A stretch of 64,000 nucleotides of DNA from Wenzhouxiangella sp. XN24 (GTDB taxonomy: Bacteria > Pseudomonadota > Gammaproteobacteria > Steroidobacterales > XN24), in NCBI RefSeq assembly GCF_011064545.1, contig NZ_JAAMFG010000028.1, forward strand, positions 62,001-126,000. Reading direction: 5' to 3'. Positions 9,805-19,280 of the stretch are shown piece by piece. Made by a program: the position numbers and the translations under genes. The stretch's first letter is position 1, and the number at the start of each line of letters is the position of its first letter. Under the pieces are notes generated by a model, which did not search any database, had not been told where the DNA came from, and saw only the letters and a program-made list of their open reading frames with translations.

Positions 9805-10407
9805 TCAGAGCGCGAGGAAGTTCTGCAGGACTCGCGCGCCGGCGGGCCCCGAGCGTTCCGGGTGAAACTGGGTGCCGTGGAAATTGCCGTGCGAAACCAC
9901 GGCGGTGAATTCGCCGCCGTAATCGGCCACGGCCACCGTGTCCGGACCCACCGGCGCGGCATAGCTGTGCACGAAATAAAAATGTGCGGCAGGGGGCAAA
10001 TCGGCGAACAGGGGGCAATCCGGCGCGAGCTGCGTCAGGTTCCAGCCCATGTGCGGGACCGGCCGGTCCGGCGCGGCCAGCATGCGCACCACACGCCCCG
10101 GAACGAGACCCAGGCAATCGCGCCCGCCGTCCTCGGCCGAGGCCTCGAACAACAGCTGCATGCCGAGACAGATGCCGAGCACCGGTTGGGTGAGGCTGCG
10201 CACCACGTCGGCCAGCCCGTTGCGCTCCAGCCGGTTCATGGCGTCGTCCGCGGCGCCGACGCCCGGGAGAAACACGTGGCTCGCGTGGCGGATCAGGTCC
10301 GCATCGGCGCTCAACGGCGGCGTGCAGCCCAGCCGTCCGAGCGCGAAGCGCAGCGAACTGATATTGGCGCCGCCGGAATCGACGATCACCGGGCCGCCGG
10401 CGCTCAT
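9805..10407 (-). CDS. hisH: Imidazole glycerol phosphate synthase glutamine amidotransferase subunit
   Basis: A class I glutaminase that supplies ammonia to HisF. The 200-residue protein has the nucleophile motif GICLGMQLLFE with the catalytic Cys, and the His-Glu pair in FHGTQFHPE. The N-terminus (VIVDSGGANISSLRFAL) and the LPGVGAA oxyanion segment are typical. Its ATG overlaps the hisB stop (ATGA). The order hisB-hisH-hisA-hisF-hisI matches the enterobacterial operon. Confidence 0.96.
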   Translation of the reverse strand: MSAGGPVIVDSGGANISSLRFALGRLGCTPPLSADADLIRHASHVFLPGVGAADDAMNRLERNGLADVVRSLTQPVLGICLGMQLLFEASAEDGGRDCLGLVPGRVVRMLAAPDRPVPHMGWNLTQLAPDCPLFADLPPAAHFYFVHSYAAPVGPDTVAVADYGGEFTAVVSHGNFHGTQFHPERSGPAGARVLQNFLAL

Positions 10408-11486
10408 GCCAGCATTCCCTTGGTGGACGGGACGCCGCCCCCCTCATGGCGGAAGGCGTCGCGCAGCGCGCGCCCCAGCGCCTTGAATGACGCCTCCACC
10501 TGGTGGTGGTCATTTTCGCCCGCGAGGCGAACGTGTATGGAGGCCCGCAGGCTGTCCGACAACGAGCGATAGAAGTGCGGCACCAGCTCGGTCGGCAGTT
10601 CGCCGACCCGCTCGCGCTGGAACTCGCCCTCGAATACCAGGTACGGCCGCCCGCCCAGGTCCACGGACAACTCGGCCCGGGCCTCGTCCATCGGCAGCAC
10701 GAAACCGTAGCGGCGTATCCCGCGCCGCGCCCCGAGCGCCTCGCGCAGCGCTTCGCCGAGGGCCAGCGCAACGTCCTCGACCGTGTGATGCTCGTCCACG
10801 TGCAGGTCGCCGCTGCACTCGATCTCCATGGAGAAGCCGCCGTGCTTGGCGACCTGTTCGAGCATGTGATCGTAGTAACCGATGCCGGTTTGCGCACGCA
10901 CCGGACCATGCGGATCGTCCAGGTCGACCTCGACCCGGATACGGGTCTCCGCCGTGCCGCGCACCACGGTGGCGCGCCTCAGCCCGCCCAGCACGCGGCG
11001 GGCCACTTCCGGCCAGGTGAGGCTGTCGCCCGTCCCGTCGCCGACCTTCAGCCCGACAAGGCCGAGGTTCTCCGCAAAGGCGAGATCGGTCTCCCGATCG
11101 CCGATGACGAAACTGCGGTCGAGATCGGGCGGATGACGCGCGATGAAGCGCGTGATCAGTCCGGTGGCCGGCTTGCGGCACGCGCAGCCGTCGCCGGGAA
11201 AGTGCGGGCAGATGAATTCGGCCTCGAAACGGATGCCCTGGCTGGCGAACAGCGCGATGATGAAATCGTGCGTGCCCTGGAAAGCCTCCTCGGGGAAAGA
11301 GTCCGTGCCGCGCCCGTCCTGGTTGCTTACGAGCACCAGCCGGTAGCCTGCATCCACGAGGCGGAGCAGCGCGGGGATCACGCCCGGCAGCAACCGCACC
11401 TTGGACACGGCATCGACCTGCTCGTCCGCGGGTTCCTCGACGAGCGTGCCGTCGCGATCGATGAACAACAACAGCGCTCTATCCAT
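10404..11486 (-). CDS. hisB: Histidinol-phosphatase / imidazoleglycerol-phosphate dehydratase
   Basis: A bifunctional enzyme for steps 6 and 8. The N-terminal HAD phosphatase has the FIDRDGT nucleophile loop (Asp10, Asp12) and the zinc loop CPHFPGDGCACRKP; the C-terminal dehydratase has the metal-binding repeats DHMLEQVAKH, DEHHTVED and NDHHQVEASFKALG. Length is 360 residues, close to E. coli (355). The start MDRALLLFIDRDG at 11484-11486 overlaps hisC by 8 nt. The fused form is typical of gammaproteobacteria. Confidence 0.96.
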   Translation of the reverse strand: MDRALLLFIDRDGTLVEEPADEQVDAVSKVRLLPGVIPALLRLVDAGYRLVLVSNQDGRGTDSFPEEAFQGTHDFIIALFASQGIRFEAEFICPHFPGDGCACRKPATGLITRFIARHPPDLDRSFVIGDRETDLAFAENLGLVGLKVGDGTGDSLTWPEVARRVLGGLRRATVVRGTAETRIRVEVDLDDPHGPVRAQTGIGYYDHMLEQVAKHGGFSMEIECSGDLHVDEHHTVEDVALALGEALREALGARRGIRRYGFVLPMDEARAELSVDLGGRPYLVFEGEFQRERVGELPTELVPHFYRSLSDSLRASIHVRLAGENDHHQVEASFKALGRALRDAFRHEGGGVPSTKGMLA

Positions 11487-12570
11487 TCGCTCGTCCCCTG
11501 GTCGCGCCGCCGAGGCGGCCGAGTGCCCTGAGCAGGCGGCGGTTCTCGGCCGCCGTCCCGACCGTGATGCGCAGGCAACCGCGCAGGCGCGGCTGGCTGC
11601 TGAAATCCCGCACGAGGATGCCGGCCGCCTCGCAGGCCGACATTGCACGGGATGCATCGGCGAAGCGTACCAGCAGGAAATTGCCCTCGCTCGGCCATAC
11701 CCGCTTCACCTCGGGCAGGCTTCGCAGAGTAGCGGCGAGTTGCTCCCGCCGTCGCACGACACCCGCCGTGCGACGTCGTGCGCCGGCGAGTTCGGCCGGT
11801 TGCAGCCGGCGCAAGGCGGCCTCCACGGCCAGCGACGGCAGGGGATACGGCGGCGCGAGCCCGCGCAGCGCCGTGACCAGTTCCGGCGCCGCCAGGATCG
11901 CGCCGATGCGCGCACCCGCCAGGCCCCAGGCCTTGGACAGTGTGCGCAGCAATACGAGGTTCGGCAGCGCCGCAAGACGCGATGCAAGACCTTCGAATGC
12001 GGCGAACTCGATGTAGGCCTCGTCCACCACGACCACGCTGCGCCCCTGCAGCGTACGACACAGCCGCGCGACTGTGGCCGGCGCAATGGTGTTGCCCGTC
12101 GGATTGTTGGGCGAACAGAGGAACACCAGTTTCACATTCGACCGGCCGGTAGCCGCCGTCGCCACAGCCGGCGCATCCAGGGCGAAATCCCGCTTCAGGG
12201 GGACTTCCACTATGGCGGCACCCTGCAGGCGCGCCGCCACCGAGTACATCCCGAAGGTCGGCGGACAGACGAGCACCGCATCCTCACCGGCACGGCAGAA
12301 GGCGCGGACCAGCAGGTCGATCGCGTCGTCGCTGCCGCGGGTGGCGAGCACGGCTTCGGCCGGCACCGAGTAGAGCGCCGCGAGCGCCTCCAGCAAGGCC
12401 GCGGGACGCGGGTCGGGATACCGGTTCAGGCCGTCGTCCGTTTCATCCCACGCCGCTCGCCAGGACGACTCGTTGGCATGCAGGCGCAGCACGCCGCGAC
12501 GCGGAGAGCCGGCCGCATACGCCACGAACTCCCGCAACTCCGGGCGCAGCAGCTCGATGCTCGAAGTCAC
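11479..12570 (-). CDS. hisC: Histidinol-phosphate aminotransferase
   Basis: A PLP enzyme that transaminates imidazole acetol phosphate. The 363-residue protein shows LHANESSW at the N-terminus, CSPNNPTGN, VVVDEAYIEFA, and TLSKAWGLAGARIG with the Schiff-base lysine, plus the C-terminal LRITVGT. The start is GTG at 12568-12570 (VTSSIELLRPELREF), overlapping the hisD stop as GTGA; an upstream in-frame extension would run through hisD and is not supported. Confidence 0.95.
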   Translation of the reverse strand: MTSSIELLRPELREFVAYAAGSPRRGVLRLHANESSWRAAWDETDDGLNRYPDPRPAALLEALAALYSVPAEAVLATRGSDDAIDLLVRAFCRAGEDAVLVCPPTFGMYSVAARLQGAAIVEVPLKRDFALDAPAVATAATGRSNVKLVFLCSPNNPTGNTIAPATVARLCRTLQGRSVVVVDEAYIEFAAFEGLASRLAALPNLVLLRTLSKAWGLAGARIGAILAAPELVTALRGLAPPYPLPSLAVEAALRRLQPAELAGARRRTAGVVRRREQLAATLRSLPEVKRVWPSEGNFLLVRFADASRAMSACEAAGILVRDFSSQPRLRGCLRITVGTAAENRRLLRALGRLGGATRGRANG

Positions 12571-13925
12571 TGGCGGGTTCCCGGCCCGGGCTCGTCCGCC
12601 GCGTGCAGTGCCAGCGCCTTGAGTCGCAGCTTTACCGCGAGAGCGTGGGCGTCGAGCCGTTCCATTTCCGCCAGCGTACGGGCGGTCGGCCCGATCAGGC
12701 GGAATCCGGCGGGGCTGGCCTGCTGCACCGAAATGGCCAGCTGGAAATCGGCCACCGACAAACCGCTCCAGGCACGGGCGTAGCCGTAAGTGGGCAACAC
12801 GTGGTTCGTGCCGCTGCAATAATCTCCCAGGGATTCCGGAGTCCAGTCGCCGAGGAACACGGAACCCGCGGTCTCGATCTGAGGCAGCCATGACTCCGCC
12901 TCGGGCACCTGGACGATGAGGTGCTCCGGCGCATAGCGGTTGCTGATGGCGAATGCCTCCTCCAGGTCCGCGGCCAGCAGCGTGCGGCCGTGTTTCAACG
13001 CCTCGAGCACGACCGCATTGCGCGGCAGCAAGGCCAGCTGGTTCTCGATCGCCGCCTCCACGGCATCGGCCAGGGCGACGGAGGTCGTGACGAGCACCAC
13101 CTGGGAATCCGGCCCGTGCTCGGCCTGGGAAAGCAGGTCGGCGGCCACGAAACCCGGGGCGGCCCGCTCATCCGCGATCACCAGCACCTCCGAGGGCCCG
13201 GCCGGCAGATCCAGCGCCGCCCCGTCGGGATCGCGGGACACCTGCATCTTGGCCTCGGTGACCCAGGCGTTGCCGGGGCCGAAAATCTTGTCCACGGACG
13301 GAATCGATTCCGTGCCGTAGGCCATCGCCGCCACCGCCTGGGCGCCGCCGGCCAGGTAGACCGCATCGATGCCGCAATAGCGTGCCGCAGTCAGCACGGC
13401 GGGATCGGCCCGCCCGTCCTCCTGGGGCGGGGTACACAGGACGCGCCGGGGACAGCCCGCGAGCGCCGCCGGGACCGCCAGCATGATCACGGTGGACGGC
13501 AACGGCGCCGAACCCGCCGGCACGTAGAGCCCCACGGCGCGAATCGGGCGGGTGATGCGACGGCAGACCACGCCCGGCATGGTCTCCACCTCGATGGGCG
13601 GCATGAGCTGTGCGGCGTGGAAGGCCCGCACATTGTCGATCGCGATGCGCAGCGCGCCGCGCTGAGTGTCGTCGAGCGACGCCTCGGCCGCATCGAAATC
13701 CGCCGGCGGCACGCGCAATGCGTCCAGTGCCACGCCGTCGAACCGGGCCGCGAACTTCAGCAGCGCCTTGTCGCCATCGCGGCGGGTCTCGGCGATGATC
13801 GCCGCGACCTCGTCGGCCAGCGCGTCACGCCGCGCCGCCTCGGGGCGCGCCAGGGCCGCAGCCCGGCCGGGCTCGTCGAGCTCAGCCCAGCGATAACGAC
13901 GGAGGATTGGATCGTTTTCAGGCAA
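12567..13925 (-). CDS. hisD: Histidinol dehydrogenase
   Basis: A zinc enzyme that oxidises histidinol to histidine in two NAD-dependent steps. The 452-residue protein shows VPAGSAPLPSTVIM, IDKIF-type VDKIFGPGN, LPAGPSEVLVIAD, SQAEHGPDSQ and the C-terminal GTNHVLPT and SV-DF signature regions. The start is TTG at 13923-13925 (PENDPILRRYRWAELD) with GGAGAAG upstream, overlapping the hisG end by 8 nt; no ATG or GTG fits better. Confidence 0.95.
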   Translation of the reverse strand: MPENDPILRRYRWAELDEPGRAAALARPEAARRDALADEVAAIIAETRRDGDKALLKFAARFDGVALDALRVPPADFDAAEASLDDTQRGALRIAIDNVRAFHAAQLMPPIEVETMPGVVCRRITRPIRAVGLYVPAGSAPLPSTVIMLAVPAALAGCPRRVLCTPPQEDGRADPAVLTAARYCGIDAVYLAGGAQAVAAMAYGTESIPSVDKIFGPGNAWVTEAKMQVSRDPDGAALDLPAGPSEVLVIADERAAPGFVAADLLSQAEHGPDSQVVLVTTSVALADAVEAAIENQLALLPRNAVVLEALKHGRTLLAADLEEAFAISNRYAPEHLIVQVPEAESWLPQIETAGSVFLGDWTPESLGDYCSGTNHVLPTYGYARAWSGLSVADFQLAISVQQASPAGFRLIGPTARTLAEMERLDAHALAVKLRLKALALHAADEPGPGTRQ

Positions 13926-14796
13926 GCATCTTCTCCACGGGCAACACCAGCATCGAGCTTGCGCCCGCGGCCTTCAGCCCTTCCAGGGTTTCCCAGAACA
14001 CGTTTTCGCGGCACACGGCGTGCACCGCCACCTTGTCGTCCCGTCCTTCGAGCGGCATGACCGTCGGCGATTCACTGCCGGGCAGCAGGCGGCGGATCTC
14101 GGCCAGGGCCGAGCGCGGTGCGTGCAGCATGATGTACTTGCTCTCCCGCACGCTCAGCACCCCGCGCATGCGGCTGACGAGCCGTGCCGGCCAGCCCTCC
14201 GCGGGCCCGCCGTTGCTGGAGATCAGCGCCGCCATGCTCTCGAACACCACCTCCGCTTCCACGAGATCGTTCGCCAGGAGCGTCGAGCCGGTGGACACGA
14301 GGTCGCAGATGACATCGGCCCGGCCCAGCCGCGGCGCGATCTCCACGGCGCCGGACAACATCACGATCTCGGCGTTCACCTGCTGCGTGTCCAGCCAGTC
14401 CTGCAGGATACGCGGATAGGTCGTCGCGATGCGCAGTCCCTCCAGGCTTTGCGGCGATCGGTAGTCGAAACCGCGAGGCACGCCGATGGACAGGCGACAG
14501 CGGCCGAAATCCAGTTCGAGTTCGGGCCGGACGTCCATGCCGTCGGCGACTTTTTCCCGGAACACGTTCATGCCCACGATGCCGAGATCGCAGATGCCCT
14601 CCGCCACCAGCTCCGGGATGTCGTCGTCGCGCACCAGCAGCACATCGACCGGCATGTTCTCGCCGAAGCAGATCAGCTGGTCGCGACCCCGGCTGTAGAC
14701 GAGGCCGCAGGTCTCCATCAGGTGCAGTGAATTGTCGGTGAGCCGACCGGACTTCTGCACCGCGATCTTGATGCGTTGCTGTGGCGGGACCGTCAT
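13918..14796 (-). CDS. hisG: ATP phosphoribosyltransferase, long form
   Basis: Catalyses the first, feedback-inhibited step of histidine synthesis (ATP plus PRPP). At 292 residues it is the long HisG form, with a C-terminal regulatory domain and no need for HisZ. Motifs include IAVQKSGRLTDNS, VRDDDIPELV, DLGIVGMNV and the PRPP loop DLVSTGSTLLAND. Its ATG overlaps the stop of the TrpR-like gene (ATGA). Confidence 0.96.
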   Translation of the reverse strand: MTVPPQQRIKIAVQKSGRLTDNSLHLMETCGLVYSRGRDQLICFGENMPVDVLLVRDDDIPELVAEGICDLGIVGMNVFREKVADGMDVRPELELDFGRCRLSIGVPRGFDYRSPQSLEGLRIATTYPRILQDWLDTQQVNAEIVMLSGAVEIAPRLGRADVICDLVSTGSTLLANDLVEAEVVFESMAALISSNGGPAEGWPARLVSRMRGVLSVRESKYIMLHAPRSALAEIRRLLPGSESPTVMPLEGRDDKVAVHAVCRENVFWETLEGLKAAGASSMLVLPVEKMLA

Positions 14797-15107
14797 TTAT
14801 TTTCTCCATCCAGTCGTGCGGCGACGGCGAGGTAACCCCCATGACCGTCAGCCAGGAAACGGGCGACACGCCCGATCGTCGTGACGCTGATCCCGGTCTG
14901 CTCGTTGATCTGCCGGTAACTCAGCCCCTGGCGCAGCAGGCCGACCACGCGCCAGCGATCGACCAGGGCCTGCAGTTCCGCGGGGGTGCACAGGTCGTGG
15001 AAATAGCTGCGCGCCTCCGCCTCGTCGCGCAGGGCGAGCACGGAGCGGTACAGGGCCTCCTCCGCACGCTGCTCATCGAGCTTGGATGGTGTGCTGCGAT
15101 TCTTCAT
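14793..15107 (-). CDS. TrpR-like (YerC/YecD family) regulator, likely repressor of the his operon
   Basis: A 104-residue protein of the Trp-repressor fold. The core CTPAELQALVDRWRVVGLL and the helix-turn-helix YRQINEQTGISVTTIGRVARFL match the TrpR/YerC family. It is the first gene of the his operon and translationally coupled to hisG. TrpR-family regulators at this position are predicted histidine repressors in Xanthomonadales. A perfect palindrome sits on the operon's -10 box, so I infer autorepression with histidine as the likely co-repressor. No his leader peptide is visible. Confidence 0.85.
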   Translation of the reverse strand: MKNRSTPSKLDEQRAEEALYRSVLALRDEAEARSYFHDLCTPAELQALVDRWRVVGLLRQGLSYRQINEQTGISVTTIGRVARFLADGHGGYLAVAARLDGENK

Positions 15108-15154
15108 AATGGGAGCTAAGCTGGGTTATGTGCTCAAGGGCTTGGCGCTGTCAC

Positions 15155-15170
15155 AGCGTATTAATACGCT
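15155..15170. promoter_or_regulatory. Perfect 16-bp palindrome, candidate operator of the TrpR-like regulator
   Basis: AGCGTATTAATACGCT is identical to its reverse complement and covers the his -10 hexamer. It is followed on the plus strand by CTAGTAC (15169-15175), a sequence that also occurs in E. coli TrpR operators. Position and symmetry suit a dimeric repressor occluding RNA polymerase. It also lies upstream of the divergent cytochrome c gene and could affect it. Confidence 0.55.
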
Positions 15171-15189
15171 AGTACATTGAAACTGGCAA
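15161..15189 (-). promoter_or_regulatory. Sigma-70-type promoter of the his operon
   Basis: On the minus strand TTGCCA (15184-15189) and TATTAA (15161-15166) are separated by exactly 17 nt. Transcription would start near 15154, leaving about 45 nt of leader, too short for a classical his attenuator. The -10 lies inside the 15155-15170 palindrome. Confidence 0.65.
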
Positions 15190-15278
15190 GCCCGGAAAGC
15201 CGAAAGCAGCTACGTTCCCCGACCACTCGGCGTCCATGACCGAGGGTCCGACACCAGATTTCCCCAGGAGTTAAAGGC

Positions 15279-15626
15279 ATGCGCAAGTTCTACCTCGCGG
15301 TCGGCATGGCCGCTCTCTGCCTGCTTTCAGCGCCGGCCGTTGCGGCCGACGTGGAAGCCGGCAAGGCCAAGTTCCAGCAGCTCTGCGCCACCTGTCACGG
15401 ACCCACCGGGGCCGGAGACGGTCCCGCGTCCGCCGCGCTGAATCCGAAACCCCGCGCGCTCTCCGACGCGGAGTGGCAGGCCTCGGTCGATGACGCGTAC
15501 CTTGGCAAGGTGATCAAGGAAGGTGGTCCGGCGGTGGGCCTCTCGCCGATGATGGTCGCGCAACGCGGCCTCAGCGACGAGGAGCTGGCCAACATCATCG
15601 CTTTCATCCGCAGCCTCGATAATTGA
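15279..15626 (+). CDS. Periplasmic mono-haem cytochrome c (class I)
   Basis: 115 residues with a signal peptide ending VAADVEAG and one CATCH haem-binding motif near residue 37, followed by GPTGAGDGPASAALNPKPR. A Met ligand could come from the LSPMMVAQ segment. It resembles small c-type cytochromes that shuttle electrons to terminal oxidases. The ATG has AGGAG 10 nt upstream. It is divergent from the his operon and alone between two regulatory regions; its partner is unknown. Confidence 0.85.
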   Translation: MRKFYLAVGMAALCLLSAPAVAADVEAGKAKFQQLCATCHGPTGAGDGPASAALNPKPRALSDAEWQASVDDAYLGKVIKEGGPAVGLSPMMVAQRGLSDEELANIIAFIRSLDN

Positions 15627-15631
15627 CCCGT

Positions 15632-15670
15632 GCCGGCCCGGCTGCTGGTTGAAGGTGGGGCCGGGCCGGC
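15632..15670 (+). terminator. GC-rich hairpin after the cytochrome c gene
   Basis: GCCGGCCCGGC (15632-15642) and GCCGGGCCGGC (15660-15670) form an 11-bp perfect stem with a 17-nt loop directly after the stop codon. No T-run follows; instead TTGACA (15671-15676) begins immediately, a likely -35 for rpsT. It is probably a transcription barrier between the genes, but not a standard intrinsic terminator. Confidence 0.45.
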
Positions 15671-15764
15671 TTGACAAAGCAATGCGCCTCGACGACGATA
15701 TGCGGCTCCGCGCGGCGGACCTGCAGGTCTCGCGCACACTGACGATTCAACGGGAGTCGGTACT

Positions 15765-16031
15765 TTGGCGAACATCAAGTCGGCCCAGAAACGCGCTCGG
15801 CAGAACATCAAGAACAGGACCCATAACATGGCGATGCGCTCCAAGATGCGCACCTTCCTGAAGAAAGTCTCGACCGCGATCGAGTCGGGCGACCGGGCCG
15901 AGGCCGAGGCCAGCTACAAGGCCGCGGTGCCCGTGCTCGACTCCATGGTCAACAAGGGCATCGTGCACAAGAACAAGGCCGCACGGCACAAGAGCCGGCT
16001 GAACGCCCGCATCAAGGCCCTCTCGGCCTGA
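15765..16031 (+). CDS. rpsT: 30S ribosomal protein S20, TTG start
   Basis: A primary-binding protein of the small ribosomal subunit that contacts the 5' domain of 16S rRNA. The 88 residues begin MANIKSAQKRARQNIKNR, a typical S20. The start codon is TTG (15765-15767) with GGGAG upstream. E. coli rpsT also uses UUG, where the weak start takes part in autogenous control, so the feature seems conserved. TTGACA at 15671 is a plausible -35. A strong terminator follows. Confidence 0.97.
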   Translation: MANIKSAQKRARQNIKNRTHNMAMRSKMRTFLKKVSTAIESGDRAEAEASYKAAVPVLDSMVNKGIVHKNKAARHKSRLNARIKALSA

Positions 16032-16062
16032 GCTGGCCGCCGCAGGGCGGCACCCTGGCACG

Positions 16063-16090
16063 AAAAAGCCGGCGCATGCGCCGGCTTTTT
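16063..16090. terminator. Bidirectional intrinsic terminator between rpsT and obg
   Basis: The 18-nt perfect palindrome GCCGGCGCATGCGCCGGC (16068-16085) is flanked by AAAAA on the left and TTTTT on the right. It can therefore end transcription from rpsT (plus) and from obg (minus). Confidence 0.9.
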
Positions 16091-16118
16091 GTTTTCCCCG
16101 TCCAGGCCGCGGTATGTC

Positions 16119-17291
<1,173 letters not shown>

Positions 17292-17310
17292 TTACCAGCA
17301 ACGGGCTGGC

Positions 17311-17568
17311 CTACTCCGTGACGATGCTCACGAACTTGCGGTTGCGCGGCCCTTTCGTCTCGAATGCCACTTTGCCATCCGCCTTGGCGAACAGCGTGTA
17401 GTCCCGTCCGCAGCCTACGTTGACGCCGGGATGAAAGCGCGTGCCCCGCTGGCGCACTATGATGTTGCCGGCCAGCACCTGCTCGCCGCCGAACTTCTTG
17501 ACGCCAAGTCGCTTGGACTCGGAATCGCGGCCGTTACGAGTACTGCCGCCTGCTTTCTTATGTGCCAT
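17311..17568 (-). CDS. rpmA: 50S ribosomal protein L27
   Basis: L27 reaches the peptidyl-transferase centre with its N-terminus. The 85-residue protein begins [20 protein letters not shown] and contains [13 protein letters not shown], as in the family. It follows rplU by 31 nt in the conserved rplU-rpmA operon. Confidence 0.98.
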   Translation of the reverse strand: MAHKKAGGSTRNGRDSESKRLGVKKFGGEQVLAGNIIVRQRGTRFHPGVNVGCGRDYTLFAKADGKVAFETKGPRNRKFVSIVTE

Positions 17569-17599
17569 TTCGCATTACCTCCGCGGTAGCCGCCCCAGC

Positions 17600-17914
17600 T
17601 CAGCTGGCGGCGATCCCGGTGATCTTGATCTGGGTGAAGTTCTGCCGATGGCCCTTGGTCCGCCGGTAGTTCTGGCGACGATGGAACTTCACGATTTCCA
17701 CCTTGCGCGCCTTGCCCTGCGCCATGACGGTGGCCTGCACCTTGCCACCTTCGAGGTAGGGCTTGCCGACGCTGACGTTGTCCCCGTCGCCGACCAGGAG
17801 GACCCGGTCGAACTCGACGCTGGCGCCTTCCTCGGCGTCCAGCTTCTCGACACGCAGGACAGCGCCCTGGCTGACCCGGTACTGTTTTCCGCCTGTGGCG
17901 ATCACGGCGTACAT
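17600..17914 (-). CDS. rplU: 50S ribosomal protein L21
   Basis: L21 binds 23S rRNA. The 104 residues start [14 protein letters not shown] and end with [20 protein letters not shown], typical of the family. The ATG at 17912-17914 with GGGAG upstream is preferred over an in-frame start six codons earlier. A good sigma-70 promoter lies about 55 nt upstream. Confidence 0.98.
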   Translation of the reverse strand: MYAVIATGGKQYRVSQGAVLRVEKLDAEEGASVEFDRVLLVGDGDNVSVGKPYLEGGKVQATVMAQGKARKVEIVKFHRRQNYRRTKGHRQNFTQIKITGIAAS

Positions 17915-17967
17915 GGATGCTCCCATAAACACGGGTCCAGGCCGGATTGGCCCGGAGAAAGCCGGCT

Positions 17968-17996
17968 ATTCTATGGATTTAACCCCTGCGGGTCAA
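17968..17996 (-). promoter_or_regulatory. Sigma-70 promoter of rplU-rpmA
   Basis: On the minus strand TTGACC (17991-17996), a 17-nt spacer and TAGAAT (17968-17973) form a strong match to the housekeeping consensus, as expected for ribosomal protein genes. The leader to the rplU ATG would be about 45 nt. Confidence 0.75.
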
Positions 17997-18110
17997 ACCT
18001 TCCGGGCGCGAATCCAGCCGCCCGCGAACATCGAAGCTGCGAGTTGACGCGCAATCCGGGATAATGTTCCGTCCGGGCACACCACGCCCGCCCCAGCGCC
18101 AAGAGCGAGC

Positions 18111-19127
18111 ATGTCTACACCACTTTCCGCGCCCGATCCCGAAAACCTCCCCGACCTGCTGTCGCTCGACCAGATCCGGGCGCTCGTGGCCGACGATCTG
18201 CGGGACCTGGATCGATGCATCGCCGGCAGCCTGGACAGCGACGTCATGCTGGTCAACCAGGTCGCACGTCACATCGTGAGCGGCGGCGGCAAGCGGCTCC
18301 GCCCCTTGCTCGTGCTGCTGGCGGCGCGCGCCTGCGGCTACGAGGCCGGCGCCCACGTGCAGGCCGCGGCCATCGTGGAGTTCATTCATACGGCGACGCT
18401 GCTGCACGACGACGTGGTGGACGGTTCGGATCTGCGCCGCGGCCGGGACACCGCCAACGCGGTGTTCGGCAACGAGGCCAGCGTGCTGGTCGGCGACTTC
18501 CTCTATTCCCGCGCCTTCCAGATGATGGTCCGGATCGGCGAGATGCGGCTCATGGAAGTGATGGCGCACGCCACCAACGTGATCGCGGAAGGCGAAGTCC
18601 TGCAGTTGATGAACTGCAACGACCCGGACACCGACGAAGAACGTTACTTCGCGGTCATCCGCAACAAGACCGCCAAGCTGTTCGAGGCGGGGGCGCGGGT
18701 CGCCGGCATCCTGGCCGGAGCCGACGCGACCGCCGAGGCCGCGCTGGCGGATTACGGCATGCGCCTCGGCGTCGCCTTCCAGCTCGTGGACGACGCGCTG
18801 GACTATGGCGGCGCCACGGCCGAAATGGGCAAGAACATGGGCGACGACCTTGCGGAAGGCAAGCCCACGCTGCCGCTGATCCACGCCATGCGCGAGGGCA
18901 GCGCCGTGCAGCGGGCGACGATCCGGCGCGCCATCGAGCAGGGCGGCCTCGAGGAACTCGACACGATTCGCGACGCTATTGAATCCACCGGATCGCTCCA
19001 CTACACTGCCCGGCTTGCGCGCGAGCAGGCCGAGGCCGCGGTGAACTCACTGGCGGCGCTTCCCGAATCGCCGTTTCGCGATGCCCTGGCATCCCTGGCG
19101 CGCATTGCCGTCGAAAGAACGGCCTAG
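18111..19127 (+). CDS. ispB: Octaprenyl (polyprenyl) diphosphate synthase
   Basis: Elongates farnesyl diphosphate to the long isoprenoid tail of ubiquinone. The 338-residue protein has the first aspartate-rich motif DDVVD at 100-104 and the second DDALD at 227-231, plus GGGKRLRP and the QxxD-type region of trans-prenyltransferases. It diverges from rplU, the arrangement also found in Pseudomonas and E. coli. GATAAT lies 45 nt upstream, without a clear -35. Confidence 0.95.
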   Translation: MSTPLSAPDPENLPDLLSLDQIRALVADDLRDLDRCIAGSLDSDVMLVNQVARHIVSGGGKRLRPLLVLLAARACGYEAGAHVQAAAIVEFIHTATLLHDDVVDGSDLRRGRDTANAVFGNEASVLVGDFLYSRAFQMMVRIGEMRLMEVMAHATNVIAEGEVLQLMNCNDPDTDEERYFAVIRNKTAKLFEAGARVAGILAGADATAEAALADYGMRLGVAFQLVDDALDYGGATAEMGKNMGDDLAEGKPTLPLIHAMREGSAVQRATIRRAIEQGGLEELDTIRDAIESTGSLHYTARLAREQAEAAVNSLAALPESPFRDALASLARIAVERTA

Positions 19128-19150
19128 TACAGCGGTCCGATGACCGTCGA

Positions 19151-19227
19151 CGGGGTGTAGCGCAGCCTGGTAGCGCGTCTGCTTCGGGAGCAGAAGGTCG
19201 GGAGTTCGAATCTCCCCACCCCGACCA
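19151..19227 (+). tRNA. tRNA-Pro (anticodon CGG)
   Basis: A 77-nt cloverleaf: acceptor stem CGGGGTG/CACCCCG, D-arm GCGC-AGCCTGGTA-GCGC, anticodon loop TTCGGGA with CGG at positions 34-36, T-arm GGGAG-TTCGAAT-CTCCC, and an encoded CCA end. It reads CCG codons, frequent in this GC-rich genome. No integrase or direct repeat nearby suggests use as an attachment site. Confidence 0.96.
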
Positions 19228-19280
19228 CTTGGCCCGACGGCCCTTCCTCAGGATGTCGACCGATTCCTGAAGGCGCCGCC

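Noticed and set aside
15108-15160. Histidine leader peptide and attenuator
   Set aside because: The leader implied by the promoter is about 45 nt, with no run of His codons and no terminator hairpin with T-run.
19151-19227. tRNA-Pro as an integration site
   Set aside because: No integrase, no direct repeat of the tRNA 3' end and no shift in composition are seen on either side.
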